DNA from: Paenibacillus sp. 37
Lineage (GTDB): Bacteria; Bacillota; Bacilli; Paenibacillales; Paenibacillaceae
DNA length: 64,000 bases
Direction of reading: 5' to 3'
Assembly (NCBI RefSeq): GCF_008386395.1
Contig: NZ_CP043761.1
Coordinates: forward strand, 4,898,001 to 4,962,000
Shown: positions 1-9,291 of the stretch, one piece after another
Layout: every line of letters starts with the position of its first letter
How positions within the stretch are numbered: the first letter of the stretch is position 1
Notes under the pieces: model-generated
Database searches by the model: none
The model's input: the letters and a program-made list of their open reading frames with translations, nothing else
Told to the model about the DNA's origin: nothing
Translations under genes and position numbers: made by a program

Positions 1-510
1 CATAATATTCTCGGTCGCTCCCACACTTGGGAAATCCAAATGAATATCTGTACCCACCAGATTGTGCCCATGACAGATAATCTGTTGGTCCTGCTCTTCA
101 ATCAAAGCTCCGAGCGCTTCCAGGCCCCGGAGGTGAAGATCAATTTTGCGTTCTCCAATGGCACAGCCTCCTGGCTGATACACTGACACTTGCCCAAACT
201 TAGCCAGCAATGGTCCCATCAAAAAAATGGAAGAGCGCATCTGCTTCATTAGATCTTCTGGCACATCATATGACCGGATAGACGAGGTATTAATCGTCAC
301 TGTTCCCTGTTCATGCCGACACGTGCATCCAAGCCGTTCCAGGATATACAGCATCACTTCAATGTCCAGCAAGTGTGGAACGTTATGCAGTGTAACTTCT
401 CCATCTGCCAACAAACTTGCGGCCATAATCGGTAAAGCGGCATTTTTTGCTCCATGGATGCGTATGGATCCTGAGAGGGGTTTCCCGCCTTCAATCACCA
501 ATTTGTCCAA
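1..510 (-). CDS. murA: UDP-N-acetylglucosamine 1-carboxyvinyltransferase MurA (partial, N-terminal part)
   Basis: MurA transfers enolpyruvate from PEP to UDP-GlcNAc, the first committed step of peptidoglycan synthesis in the cytoplasm. Only the first 170 residues are inside the window; the gene continues past the left edge. The start is a TTG at 508-510, preceded by GGAGGTG. From there the protein reads MDKLVIEGGK, the usual MurA N-terminus. The GAKNAA motif with its substrate-binding Lys is at residue 22, and the PEP-binding loop PGGCAIGER carries the reactive Cys at residue 116. It sits 17 nt behind murB as the last visible gene of the dcw operon. In B. subtilis murA is not in this cluster, so its position here is a lineage difference. 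Which MurA paralogue it is cannot be told from the fragment. Confidence 0.93.
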   Translation of the reverse strand, partial: MDKLVIEGGKPLSGSIRIHGAKNAALPIMAASLLADGEVTLHNVPHLLDIEVMLYILERLGCTCRHEQGTVTINTSSIRSYDVPEDLMKQMRSSIFLMGPLLAKFGQVSVYQPGGCAIGERKIDLHLRGLEALGALIEEQDQQIICHGHNLVGTDIHLDFPSVGATENIM

Positions 511-527
511 TGTATCACCTCCGGGGT

Positions 528-1433
528 TTACCGCTCACCCACTACGAAGACTTCCGGTACCAGGTTAATACCGTTTTGAGATGATATAGTGCTCTGTATC
601 TGCTGCATTAGGGTGATAACGTCCTCTGCTGTTGCTTGGCCTGTATTGACAATGAAATTGGCATGCATGGTGGATACCTGTGCGCCTCCCTGGGTCATTC
701 CTTTCAGCCCTGCTGCTTCAATCAGGCGGGCTGCATGATCACCCGGTGGATTTCGGAATACACTACCTGCACATGCCATCTGCAGTGGCTGTGTGCGTCG
801 CCGGCGATCTTTGTAAGCCGCCATGGTTTCCGAAATGACGTTGCGCTCTCCATGCTGGAGTTCAAATGCAGCTTCCAGCACAATGCCTCTCCGATCATGC
901 AGAACAGAGTGGCGGTAGGCAAAATCCATGTCCTCCTTGCTGTAACGTACCAATTCCCCTGTCTCCAGTACAATCTCAGCGAATTTGAATATCCGTGACA
1001 CATCCGATCCATGCGCGCCTGCATTCATGTACACAGCTCCACCGACAGTGCCGGGGATACCGCTGGCGAATTCCAGACCGACCCATTCCTTTTTGGCAGC
1101 AACCACACTGAGTTTAACAAAAGAATGCGCCGCTCCGGCGGTTACACCACCTTCGTGAAATTCGGCATAATCAAAGCCCTCGCCTGGTTTCACCACAACA
1201 CCACGTATTCCTTTGTCTGACACCAGCATGTTTGAGCCCCGTCCAAGTTGCATCCACGGAATCTGATACGTGTGAAGCAATTGAACGAGATTCATCATCT
1301 GCTCTTTATTATCGGGAATGACCAATGCATCCGCAGGACCGCCGATCTTCCATGTGGTGTATTTGGCTAGCGATTCGTTTTCAAGAACTCTGCCAACATT
1401 ATTCTGGGATAGTAACGATATCCACTGAGGCAT
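528..1433 (-). CDS. murB: UDP-N-acetylenolpyruvoylglucosamine reductase MurB
   Basis: MurB is the FAD/NADPH-dependent reductase that turns the MurA product into UDP-MurNAc. The 301-residue protein has the FAD-binding segment with LGRGSNMLV in the N-terminal third and GIPGTVGGAVYMNAGAHG in the middle, and the C-terminal substrate domain with AGSVFRNP (the catalytic Ser region) and HANFIVN. I chose the ATG at 1433 (MPQWISLL), not the upstream in-frame codon at 1469, because AAAGGAGG lies 8 nt before it. It follows murG with a 149-nt gap that has no gene, and runs into murA 17 nt later. Confidence 0.95.
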   Translation of the reverse strand: MPQWISLLSQNNVGRVLENESLAKYTTWKIGGPADALVIPDNKEQMMNLVQLLHTYQIPWMQLGRGSNMLVSDKGIRGVVVKPGEGFDYAEFHEGGVTAGAAHSFVKLSVVAAKKEWVGLEFASGIPGTVGGAVYMNAGAHGSDVSRIFKFAEIVLETGELVRYSKEDMDFAYRHSVLHDRRGIVLEAAFELQHGERNVISETMAAYKDRRRRTQPLQMACAGSVFRNPPGDHAARLIEAAGLKGMTQGGAQVSTMHANFIVNTGQATAEDVITLMQQIQSTISSQNGINLVPEVFVVGER

Positions 1434-1582
1434 GTTTGCTTCCTCCTTTGCTTCAAAACCGATGAGCACGGTATGTTCTGTTGTGACAGACCGTGTTCTG
1501 GCGCCATGGAACGATGGTCACGATTTATACGGTATCTTATGTCAGCCCCGTCTTGTGTGTGACAATCGCCCACAAACACACT

Positions 1583-2692
1583 TTATCGGCGTGCAGCAAG
1601 ACGCTGAATTTCATGAACAAGCACTTCAGCTGCATCGGGTTTCCCCAGTTTCCGGGAGGCTTCAGCCATTCGTTTGCGTCCCGATTCATCATTCATAATC
1701 TTGGCGATGGCTTCATACAGGACTTTGCCTGTAAGATCCTTCTCCAGCATCGTGAGTGACGCACCTCCACCTTCAAGCGTGCGTGCATTGGCTTCCTGAT
1801 GATTATTAGTCACGTTAGGTGAAGGAATCAGGATCGAAGGAATACCCAGTGATGTGATCTCCGCAAGGAATGATGCACCTGCACGGTTTACAATCAAGGA
1901 TGTGCAGGCAAGCACCTCAGGCATATTATGCACGTAAGGCAGGACATGCAGGTGGTTTGGCATCGTACCCAATGAGCTGCGAATGGCTTCACGCGTTTCA
2001 TCAAAATAGGTATCCCCTGTCACGTAAACTACATGTACATCGTCCAGTTGTTCCAGCATTGGAGCCATGTCCACCATGGCCTGATTGATTGCTTTTGCCC
2101 CGCGACTGCCCCCAACCACAAGAACAACACGGCTATTCATCGGTACACCTAATGTGGCAAAACCACGATCACGGCTAGCCTGGGCTACCGTAGTCGCTCG
2201 CGGATTACCGGTATAGATCACCTTTTTTGCGCCGGAAAACGATGTTTCAGAACCTTCAAAGCTAACGGCAACCGTGTCCACATAACGCATCAAAAATTTG
2301 TTCGTCAGACCAGGAATGGCGTTCTGTTCATGAATTATACTCGGAATTCCCAGTTTTGTTGCTGCATATACCACAGGTCCACACACATATCCACCTGTAC
2401 CAATCACAACATCCGGTTTAAATTCCTTCAGCATTTTTTTGGACTTGCGTACACCTTGAATGAAACGCATGACCGTTTTCAGGTTGTCGATGGACAATTT
2501 CCGTCGAAAGCCGGTAATATCAATGGATTTAAAAGGAATATTTTCTTGGGGAACCAGTTTACTTTCCAGCCCTCTGGTTCCTCCGATGTACAGAAATGTC
2601 GAGTCCGGGTTCTCCGCCTCGCATTGTCTTGCTATGGCAACGGCAGGATAGATATGTCCACCCGTACCGCCACCGCTTAGAACGACTCGCAT
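1583..2692 (-). CDS. murG: UDP-GlcNAc:lipid I N-acetylglucosaminyltransferase MurG
   Basis: MurG adds GlcNAc to lipid I on the inner face of the membrane to give lipid II. The 369-residue protein opens with MRVVLSGGGTGGHIYPAVA, the glycine-rich donor/acceptor loop typical of MurG. It continues with the HEQNAIPGLTNK signature and the second-domain motif VVGGSRGA. A start at 2692 is preferred over one at 2710 because GAGGTGA lies 6-7 nt upstream. That Shine-Dalgarno overlaps the stop of the preceding spoVE gene (TGA at 2700-2702), so the two are probably translationally coupled. Confidence 0.95.
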   Translation of the reverse strand: MRVVLSGGGTGGHIYPAVAIARQCEAENPDSTFLYIGGTRGLESKLVPQENIPFKSIDITGFRRKLSIDNLKTVMRFIQGVRKSKKMLKEFKPDVVIGTGGYVCGPVVYAATKLGIPSIIHEQNAIPGLTNKFLMRYVDTVAVSFEGSETSFSGAKKVIYTGNPRATTVAQASRDRGFATLGVPMNSRVVLVVGGSRGAKAINQAMVDMAPMLEQLDDVHVVYVTGDTYFDETREAIRSSLGTMPNHLHVLPYVHNMPEVLACTSLIVNRAGASFLAEITSLGIPSILIPSPNVTNNHQEANARTLEGGGASLTMLEKDLTGKVLYEAIAKIMNDESGRKRMAEASRKLGKPDAAEVLVHEIQRLAARR

Positions 2693-2699
2693 CGCATAG

Positions 2700-3797
2700 T
2701 CACCTCGCATAACGGGATAAATTCACTAAAATGCCCAGTGCTGTGAGCATGAGGGTCAATGATGATCCGCCGTAACTGATCAGGGGCAATGTAATGCCCG
2801 TAACAGGCATCATGCCAATGACAACACCAATGTTAATAATGACCTGTACGGCGACCATACCCACGATACCAACACCAAGCAGACTGCCGAAGGCATCCGG
2901 AACGGTCATGGCTACACGCATTCCTCTCCACACCAGCACCAGAAACAACAATAATACAATCATTCCACCTATAAAGCCGAGTTCTTCGGCCAAAATACTA
3001 AAAATAAAGTCCGTTTGCGGTTCAGGTACATAACTGTACTTCTGCCGGCTCATACCCAGTCCCAATCCCGCCAGTCCACCAGGACCAATCGCGTATAAGG
3101 ATTGAATGATCTGATATCCGGCACCCAGCGGATCGGACCACGGGTCCAAAAACGCTGTGATACGCTGCAACCGATAGGGTGCTGCTGCAATCAAAGCTGC
3201 AAACCCAGCTACGCCGCCAAGAGCAAGCAAGCTCAGATGTTTCATTCGCGCTCCGGCTGTAAAAATAATAAGCATCGATGCGCCCATCATCACGGTGCCA
3301 GTCCCTAAATCAGGTTGCAGCATAATAATCCCAAAAGCCAAACCGATCATACCCAGCGGTGGTAGAAGCCCCGTTGTGAAGGTTTTGATTTTACCCGGTT
3401 CCTTGCTCAGCCAGTGAGCGAGAAACAGAATCATGCCCAGCTTCATGAATTCCGAGGGCTGAATACCGAACGAACCAATGCCTAGCCAACTTCGTGCACC
3501 ACCGCGAACCACACCGATTCCAGGAATGAGCACCGCAATGAGCATTATAAAACAGGCAATCAATATAGGCTTGGCATATTTCCTCCACACCCGGTAGTCT
3601 ACATTAGCAGTTACGAACATGGCCACAAGCCCAAGCACCGCAAACAGGGCCTGTCTTTTTACAAAATAAAATGAATCGCCATAGTCATGAAAGGCAAGCA
3701 CCGAGCCCGCACTATATACCATAATAATGCCGATGGCAAGCAATGCCAAAATACAAATCAGCAACCAAATATCTGGTGCCGGTCGCGTCTGTTTCAT
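2700..3797 (-). CDS. spoVE: SEDS-family glycosyltransferase, SpoVE/FtsW type
   Basis: SEDS proteins are polytopic membrane peptidoglycan polymerases that work with a class B PBP. This 365-residue protein has about ten hydrophobic segments from residue 10 onward. It carries the family motifs GGARSWLGIGSFGIQPSEFMK near residue 100 and, near the C-terminus, PVTGITLPLISYGGSSL. Its place between murD and murG is the position of spoVE in B. subtilis, where the protein makes spore cortex with SpoVD (also present here). Sequence alone does not separate SpoVE from FtsW, so it could serve division instead. The start has GGGGTG 8 nt upstream. Confidence 0.88.
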   Translation of the reverse strand: MKQTRPAPDIWLLICILALLAIGIIMVYSAGSVLAFHDYGDSFYFVKRQALFAVLGLVAMFVTANVDYRVWRKYAKPILIACFIMLIAVLIPGIGVVRGGARSWLGIGSFGIQPSEFMKLGMILFLAHWLSKEPGKIKTFTTGLLPPLGMIGLAFGIIMLQPDLGTGTVMMGASMLIIFTAGARMKHLSLLALGGVAGFAALIAAAPYRLQRITAFLDPWSDPLGAGYQIIQSLYAIGPGGLAGLGLGMSRQKYSYVPEPQTDFIFSILAEELGFIGGMIVLLLFLVLVWRGMRVAMTVPDAFGSLLGVGIVGMVAVQVIINIGVVIGMMPVTGITLPLISYGGSSLTLMLTALGILVNLSRYAR

Positions 3798-3820
3798 CAG
3801 GAGGCCACCCCTTGCATGGA

Positions 3821-3846
3821 AGTAGGGGCTTTTCCACCCCCCTACT
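3821..3846 (-). other. RNA hairpin between murD and spoVE
   Basis: An 8-bp perfect inverted repeat (AGTAGGGG and CCCCTACT) with a 10-nt loop starts at the murD stop codon and ends about 24 nt before the spoVE start. No U-tract follows on the minus strand, so it is not a standard terminator. It may stabilise or process the operon mRNA. Confidence 0.45.
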
Positions 3847-5267
3847 TACAAGTTATGCGCCGCCTCTTTAAAAATGCGTCCCCGCTCTTCATAGGAAGCA
3901 AACATGTCCCAACTTGCACATGCCGGGGATAACAAAACGACATCACCGGCACTGGCAAGCTTCGATGCTTCCTGCACAGCAACGGTTAACGTCAGGGCAG
4001 CGTCCTCCTCATTATCGACGACCTTAATTTGCTTTAATCCGGCAAGTTCGGCGACCTTGGCAATTTTTGTCCGTGTCTCTCCAATTGCAACGACAGCTTT
4101 TACCCGTTCCTGGAACAAGGGCAACAGCTCCATCATGTCTGATCCACGATCTAGCCCTCCGGCAATTAATACAACTGGCTCCTTGAACGAGTTCAGAGCC
4201 ATGACCGTAGCCTTCGAATTGGTCGCTTTGGAGTTGTTGTAATACGCAGCGCCATTATGATCTAGTACATATTCAAGGCGGTGTTCAACTGCCTTGAAGT
4301 CTGCGAGCGGCGCTGCCAGTACCGCTGGATCAGCTCCTGCAGCCACGGCAATAGCCACAGCCGCCATTGCATTTTCCACATTAAATCGTCCAGCTATGCC
4401 AATGTCCTCAATATCGATGATCATGTGCTGATCTCCGTTTTCATCCGCGTAGATAATCTGACGCTTCACATCATCCTCTTCTCCATCCACATAAGGTGGA
4501 TCTGCATACACACCTGTATCCAATTTCTCAATCATTGAGAAGGGAAGCAATCTGCCTTTGATGTAAGGAACCAGACCACGACATACCGAATCATCCCAAT
4601 TCAGGATGGCTACGTCATCAGGCTGCTGATTGGCGAACAGTTTGGCTTTGGAAGCCACATAATCATCCAGATCCCCATGATAGTCCAGATGCGTCTCTGC
4701 AACGTTAAGCAAGCTGGCGATCCGGGGACGGAAATCAACCGTTCCTTTGAGCTGGAAACTGCTAAGCTCAACAACCATCCAGTTATCTGGAGAAGCTTGC
4801 TCTGCCGCTTCACAGAGAGGTGTTCCGATATTACCGGCAACGATCGGTTTGAGGCCGGCATGCTCCAACATTTTACCCACCCAAGTGGTCGTTGTTGTTT
4901 TACCGTTGGAACCCGTAATCCCGATCATGGGTGCAGCACATAGATGATAAGCTACCTCTACTTCGGTCACCACTTCAATGCCCAATGCCATAGCTTGCTG
5001 CACAGGAGCTGCATGGTATGGGATACCCGGGTTTTTAACGACCAGCTTCACACCACTGTGAATCAGATCATCCGGATGTCCTCCGCATACAACAGAAATT
5101 CCCAAAGCCTCCAATTCGGAAGCTTCGGGACATTGATCTCTCTCTTTTTTATCATTTACTGTAACCTTCGCTCCGGCGCGATCCAGCACTTTGGCGACCT
5201 GTACCCCACTTTTCGCCAATCCGAGCACGACTACTTGTTGTCCGCGATATGATTCAGGATGATTCAT
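3846..5267 (-). CDS. murD: UDP-N-acetylmuramoyl-L-alanine:D-glutamate ligase MurD
   Basis: MurD adds D-glutamate to UDP-MurNAc-L-Ala using ATP. The 473-residue protein has an N-terminal nucleotide-fold domain (VVVLGLAKSG near residue 13). The ATP P-loop GITGSNGKTTTTT is near residue 117, with the Mur-ligase ATPase and C-terminal domains after it, including NNSKATNSKAT and AGGLDRG. Length and motif order match the family. It begins almost directly after mraY (3-nt gap), consistent with one transcript. Confidence 0.96.
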   Translation of the reverse strand: MNHPESYRGQQVVVLGLAKSGVQVAKVLDRAGAKVTVNDKKERDQCPEASELEALGISVVCGGHPDDLIHSGVKLVVKNPGIPYHAAPVQQAMALGIEVVTEVEVAYHLCAAPMIGITGSNGKTTTTTWVGKMLEHAGLKPIVAGNIGTPLCEAAEQASPDNWMVVELSSFQLKGTVDFRPRIASLLNVAETHLDYHGDLDDYVASKAKLFANQQPDDVAILNWDDSVCRGLVPYIKGRLLPFSMIEKLDTGVYADPPYVDGEEDDVKRQIIYADENGDQHMIIDIEDIGIAGRFNVENAMAAVAIAVAAGADPAVLAAPLADFKAVEHRLEYVLDHNGAAYYNNSKATNSKATVMALNSFKEPVVLIAGGLDRGSDMMELLPLFQERVKAVVAIGETRTKIAKVAELAGLKQIKVVDNEEDAALTLTVAVQEASKLASAGDVVLLSPACASWDMFASYEERGRIFKEAAHNL

Positions 5268-5270
5268 GAT

Positions 5271-6239
5271 CTACAACCCCTTGTTGAGATAAAGTCCAAG
5301 AGCGGCCAAAATTGCGCCTACCGCCCAAAAGGTAATAACAACCCGCCACTCTGACCAACCACTTAATTCAAAGTGATGGTGAATGGGGCTCATTTTGAAT
5401 ACACGCTTGCCACGAGTCTTGAAAGATACCACTTGAATGATGACAGACAGGATCTCGATAACAAAAATACCGCCAATGATGACAAATAGAAGCTCTGTCT
5501 TGGTTACAATGGCTACCGCACCAATCGCACCACCAATACCCAGAGAACCGGTGTCTCCCATAAACACTTTGGCCGGATGTGCATTGTATACCAGAAAACC
5601 AAGCACAGCTCCGATCATCGCTGCTGCACAAACTGCTGCCGGCATCGACGTGGCTTGCATCGCCACAATCGCAAACGCGCCAAAGGCAATCGCACTTACC
5701 CCTGACAGCAAACCATCCAGACCGTCGGTAAAGTTAACCGCATTGGTAATGGCAAGCATCATGAATACAACAAACGGATAATAGAACCATCCGGTCCAGT
5801 CAAACGAGAATGACGTACCCGGGATAGAGATGGCTGTGCTGTGTCCATTCTGGATCAGCAAGAAACACATCACTGCACTGAAGAACAATTGACCCAGCAT
5901 TTTTTGTCTGGCCGTCAGTCCCAGCGAACGTTTGAACACAATTTTGATGTAGTCATCCAGGAAACCTATAAGCCCGAATCCCAGCGTAGCCACAAGCAAG
6001 ACATAAAAGTCTGTATTCTTGACTGCCGAAAATTTCAAAAAGGCCAATGTGAACGCAACTAAAATGACGACTCCACCCATTGTAGGTGTTCCGCTTTTTT
6101 TCAAATGGCTCTGAGGCCCATCTTCCCTAACTTGCTGTCCGAATTTCATCCGGCGTAACAGCGGAATCAGGAGCGGTGCGGCAATCACCGCCAGAATAAA
6201 TGAAACGCCGATTGTTAACAGTAATACCTGAAAATCCAT
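5271..6239 (-). CDS. mraY: Phospho-N-acetylmuramoyl-pentapeptide transferase MraY
   Basis: MraY moves phospho-MurNAc-pentapeptide onto undecaprenyl phosphate to make lipid I in the membrane. The 322-residue protein has about ten transmembrane segments. It carries the family signatures GTPTMGG near residue 50, FLDDYIK near residue 95 and NFTDGLDGL near residue 168, plus the conserved loop SPIHHHFE near the C-terminus. AGAGGGGTG precedes the ATG. It lies between murF and murD, as expected for a dcw cluster. Confidence 0.97.
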   Translation of the reverse strand: MDFQVLLLTIGVSFILAVIAAPLLIPLLRRMKFGQQVREDGPQSHLKKSGTPTMGGVVILVAFTLAFLKFSAVKNTDFYVLLVATLGFGLIGFLDDYIKIVFKRSLGLTARQKMLGQLFFSAVMCFLLIQNGHSTAISIPGTSFSFDWTGWFYYPFVVFMMLAITNAVNFTDGLDGLLSGVSAIAFGAFAIVAMQATSMPAAVCAAAMIGAVLGFLVYNAHPAKVFMGDTGSLGIGGAIGAVAIVTKTELLFVIIGGIFVIEILSVIIQVVSFKTRGKRVFKMSPIHHHFELSGWSEWRVVITFWAVGAILAALGLYLNKGL

Positions 6240-6251
6240 GGGTTCACCCCT

Positions 6252-7667
6252 CTAGTCTACTCGATTCTGTAATGGTGCTATTTGTAGTGCTTCGACCACG
6301 TCCTCCAGCTTCATGCCTCTTGAAGCTTTGAACAAGACAACGTCTCTGGGATGTAGTTTCTCCAGTAGATAACGGGTCATTTCTTCTTTATCTATAAAAG
6401 CATGCACAGCCTCTGCCGGCATATGCTTTCTTGCTCCTTCAGCAATATGTGCTGATAGGTGACCATATACGAGCACCATGTCCATTTTGGCAGATGTAAT
6501 ATACTCACCAATTCCAAGATGCAGATTCTGTTCTTCAGGTCCAAGTTCAAGCATATCACCAAGCACAGCCACTTTCATGCGGTATCCTTTCAGACCCTCT
6601 AGTACATCAATTGCGGCCTTCATGGAGGTTGGACTTGCATTGTATGCATCATTCAGCAGGGTTAGACCACTAACGCCTTGAGTAACCTCAATACGCATGC
6701 CTGTCAGTTTCAAGCGAGACAATCCCGCTGCAATCTGCTCTGTCGTCACTTTGAAATGACGGGCTACAGCCAAAGCAGCCAGACAGTTAACGACATTATG
6801 CGTTCCTAGCAGAGGTAGCGTAAATGCATGTTCTCCAGACTGTTTGGTGGTGAAAACTACGCCGTTCTGGGCATTCATAAGTCCGGTAGGATAGTCATCA
6901 TTATCGGTTTGCAGACCAAATGTAAACCGCTGTAATCCATCGGGTTGTTTCGTTGCAGGCTCTTCAAGAACTTGTGCAATTAAAGGCTCGTCTCCGTTGT
7001 AGATCAGTAACCCGCCAGGCTTCAATCCCGCGGCAATCTCGGCTTTGGCTCTGGCAATCTCCAATCTGGACCCCAGCTGAAGCAGATGAGATTCACCAAT
7101 ATTCGTAATGATTGCTACATCAGGCTGCGCAATAACCGACAAATCGTTAATCTCCCCGCGACCACTCATACCCATCTCCAAAATGATAATCTCGGTATCC
7201 GGGTCCATGCTTAGTACAGTAAGTGGTAAACCAATGTGATTATTGAAGTTGCCTTGCGTCTTATGCACTTTGAACGTCGTTGAGAGAATGGCATCAACGA
7301 TGTCCTTTGTTGTTGTCTTGCCGTTGCTGCCTGTAATGCCGACTACAGCCGCTTTATTCTCCGTTAGATAAGCCGATGCGAGTGCTTGCAGTGCGACAAG
7401 TGTGTCGTCAACAACAATGACAGCTCCTTGTGGCGGAATACCATGATCCTTTTGCCAGATCGCGCCTGCAGCCCCCTTCTCTAGACAGGCTTGCACAAAT
7501 TCGTGTCCGTCAAACCTTTCACCCACTAGCGGAATAAATAAACTGCCTTCCAGAGGTTTACGCGAATCGGTAAACACCCCTTCGACCATTACATTGCCAT
7601 GAGCGGCAACGTCACTTAATGTTCCTCCACACATCTCGGCCAATTGTGCCAATGTTCTTTTTATCAA
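6252..7667 (-). CDS. murF: UDP-N-acetylmuramoyl-tripeptide:D-alanyl-D-alanine ligase MurF
   Basis: MurF adds D-Ala-D-Ala to the UDP-MurNAc-tripeptide, completing the pentapeptide. The 471-residue protein has the N-terminal Mur-ligase domain (VFTDSR, LFIPLVGERFDGHEF), the P-loop GITGSNGKTTTKD near residue 111, and the C-terminal domain with LLNDAYNASPTSM. The start is a TTG at 7665-7667 that overlaps the murE stop by four bases (TTGA) and has AAGGGG upstream, so it is coupled to murE. B. subtilis has murF elsewhere with ddl; here it keeps the murE-murF-mraY order. Confidence 0.95.
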   Translation of the reverse strand: MIKRTLAQLAEMCGGTLSDVAAHGNVMVEGVFTDSRKPLEGSLFIPLVGERFDGHEFVQACLEKGAAGAIWQKDHGIPPQGAVIVVDDTLVALQALASAYLTENKAAVVGITGSNGKTTTKDIVDAILSTTFKVHKTQGNFNNHIGLPLTVLSMDPDTEIIILEMGMSGRGEINDLSVIAQPDVAIITNIGESHLLQLGSRLEIARAKAEIAAGLKPGGLLIYNGDEPLIAQVLEEPATKQPDGLQRFTFGLQTDNDDYPTGLMNAQNGVVFTTKQSGEHAFTLPLLGTHNVVNCLAALAVARHFKVTTEQIAAGLSRLKLTGMRIEVTQGVSGLTLLNDAYNASPTSMKAAIDVLEGLKGYRMKVAVLGDMLELGPEEQNLHLGIGEYITSAKMDMVLVYGHLSAHIAEGARKHMPAEAVHAFIDKEEMTRYLLEKLHPRDVVLFKASRGMKLEDVVEALQIAPLQNRVD

Positions 7668-9151
7668 TTGGATTTGCCCCTTATCGCTTCTTTGGCTATG
7701 ATTCGGTCATCAAAATCGGTTTTGGTTGTGCCGATAATCTGATAGGTCTCGTGACCCTTGCCCGCAATCAATACTACATCGGCTGGGCTTGCCATTTCAA
7801 TAGCTTCATGAATCGCCTGGCGTCGATCCACAATCATCGTATAACGTTCAGTAGGAACGGATTCTTCAATCAGGCCCTGTTCAATGTCTTTGAGAATCAG
7901 ATCCGGATCTTCTGTCCGTGGATTATCGGAAGTAACCAGTACAAAATCACTATAATTCGCAGCAATTTTCCCCATGAGAGGGCGTTTGGTACGGTCCCTG
8001 TCGCCACCACAGCCAAACACGCAAATTACACGTCCTTCGGCAAATTCTTTCACCGTCCGCAGCACATTCTCCAGTCCATCCGGTGTATGGGCATAATCGA
8101 CAATAACAGCAAATGGCTGCCCTTCGTCCACTCCTTCAACACGTCCATCCACGCCCGGAACCGTCTCCAGACTGCGCTTGATCTCTTCCAGCGGAATACC
8201 CTCCACCAGCGCTGCAGAGATGGCTGCCATTGCATTGTACACATTGAATTTGCCTACCATGCGCAAGCGAATATCTGTGCTGCCTGCAAATGTATCCACG
8301 TGGAAAGAAGTTCCCTGAGACGTGATTGAGATTTGGGATGCGCGTACATCCGCCTTTTCACCCATGCCATATGTAATCACTTCAGCCGCAGTCACAGAGA
8401 TGAAATAATCCGCTGCCGGGTCATCTGCATTGATAACAGCGAATTTACGCTGTGAGACATCTTCCGTATAACCGTTACCCAGTCGTGCAAAGAACAATCC
8501 TTTGGCCCCGCGATATTCCTCCATTGAATGGTGGTAGTCCAAATGATCCTGCGTCAGGTTAGTGAATACCGCAGTGCGGAAATTCGTTCCCTTTACTCGC
8601 CCTTGTTCCAACGCATGAGAAGAAACTTCCATAACACAGCAGTCCGTACCCTTCTGAACCATATCATGCAGACTACGCTGCAGATCAAGCGCCTCTGGTG
8701 TTGTTCCTGACATCGGGTAGGTGCGACCGTCATACCGCATTTGAATGGTACCGATTAATCCCGTCTTGCGCCCGTAATCACTCATGATTTTTTCAATTAA
8801 ATAGGTGGTCGTTGTTTTGCCGTTCGTTCCCGTTACACCAATCATATTCATCTTCTGGCTTGGCGAGTCAAAAAAGAAATCTGCCAGAACAGCCATCGCA
8901 AATCGGCTGTCTTTCACCAGCAATTGTGGTACAGGCAGATCCAGCTGCCGTTCAACCACCAATGCAACTGCACCTGCATTTACAGCTTTTTCTGCATAAT
9001 CATGACCATCTACCGTATGTCCCGGAAGACAGATAAACAGATCACCCGGTTTTACCTGCCGGGAATCTGTCTGAAGGTTTTGGCATTCTGTATTTGATTC
9101 GCCCACGAGGCGGGCGGTGGTCAGCATCGATGCAAATTGTTTTAAAAGCAC
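7664..9151 (-). CDS. murE: UDP-MurNAc-L-Ala-D-Glu:diaminopimelate ligase MurE
   Basis: MurE adds the third residue of the stem peptide. The 495-residue protein has TDSRQVKPGDLF in domain 1, the P-loop GVTGTNGKTTTTY, and a DNPRTEDP segment near the C-terminus. That segment matches the D-N-P-R signature used by meso-diaminopimelate-adding MurE, rather than the lysine-adding enzymes. The reading frame is open up to 9274. I chose the GTG at 9149-9151 because GTGAGG lies 8 nt before it and the resulting length is normal. The 140-nt gap after spoVD contains a possible extra promoter (see 9173-9200). Confidence 0.95.
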   Translation of the reverse strand: MLLKQFASMLTTARLVGESNTECQNLQTDSRQVKPGDLFICLPGHTVDGHDYAEKAVNAGAVALVVERQLDLPVPQLLVKDSRFAMAVLADFFFDSPSQKMNMIGVTGTNGKTTTTYLIEKIMSDYGRKTGLIGTIQMRYDGRTYPMSGTTPEALDLQRSLHDMVQKGTDCCVMEVSSHALEQGRVKGTNFRTAVFTNLTQDHLDYHHSMEEYRGAKGLFFARLGNGYTEDVSQRKFAVINADDPAADYFISVTAAEVITYGMGEKADVRASQISITSQGTSFHVDTFAGSTDIRLRMVGKFNVYNAMAAISAALVEGIPLEEIKRSLETVPGVDGRVEGVDEGQPFAVIVDYAHTPDGLENVLRTVKEFAEGRVICVFGCGGDRDRTKRPLMGKIAANYSDFVLVTSDNPRTEDPDLILKDIEQGLIEESVPTERYTMIVDRRQAIHEAIEMASPADVVLIAGKGHETYQIIGTTKTDFDDRIIAKEAIRGKSN

Positions 9152-9172
9152 ATGAATAACCTCACTTTTCCA

Positions 9173-9200
9173 ATTATACTTCTGTTTTAACATATGTCTG
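9173..9200 (-). promoter_or_regulatory. Possible internal promoter before murE
   Basis: On the minus strand CAGACA (9195-9200) and TATAAT (9173-9178) are spaced by 16 bp and would start RNA about 15 nt before the murE GTG codon. The -10 is perfect; the -35 matches four of six positions. Nearby ATATT and CATATGTT also resemble a SigE site but with short spacing. Confidence 0.4.
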
Positions 9201-9291
9201 TATTTATTAATATCGTCAATACAACCCAATAATGAAACGCACCTGGATGAATTTTGTTGCGCTAGAAGCTTCAAACTACCTCTAAGCCCCG

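Noticed and set aside
7619..8329. 236-codon plus-strand reading frame opposite murE and murF
   Set aside because: It is antisense to well-supported genes, has no ribosome site and no recognisable sequence.
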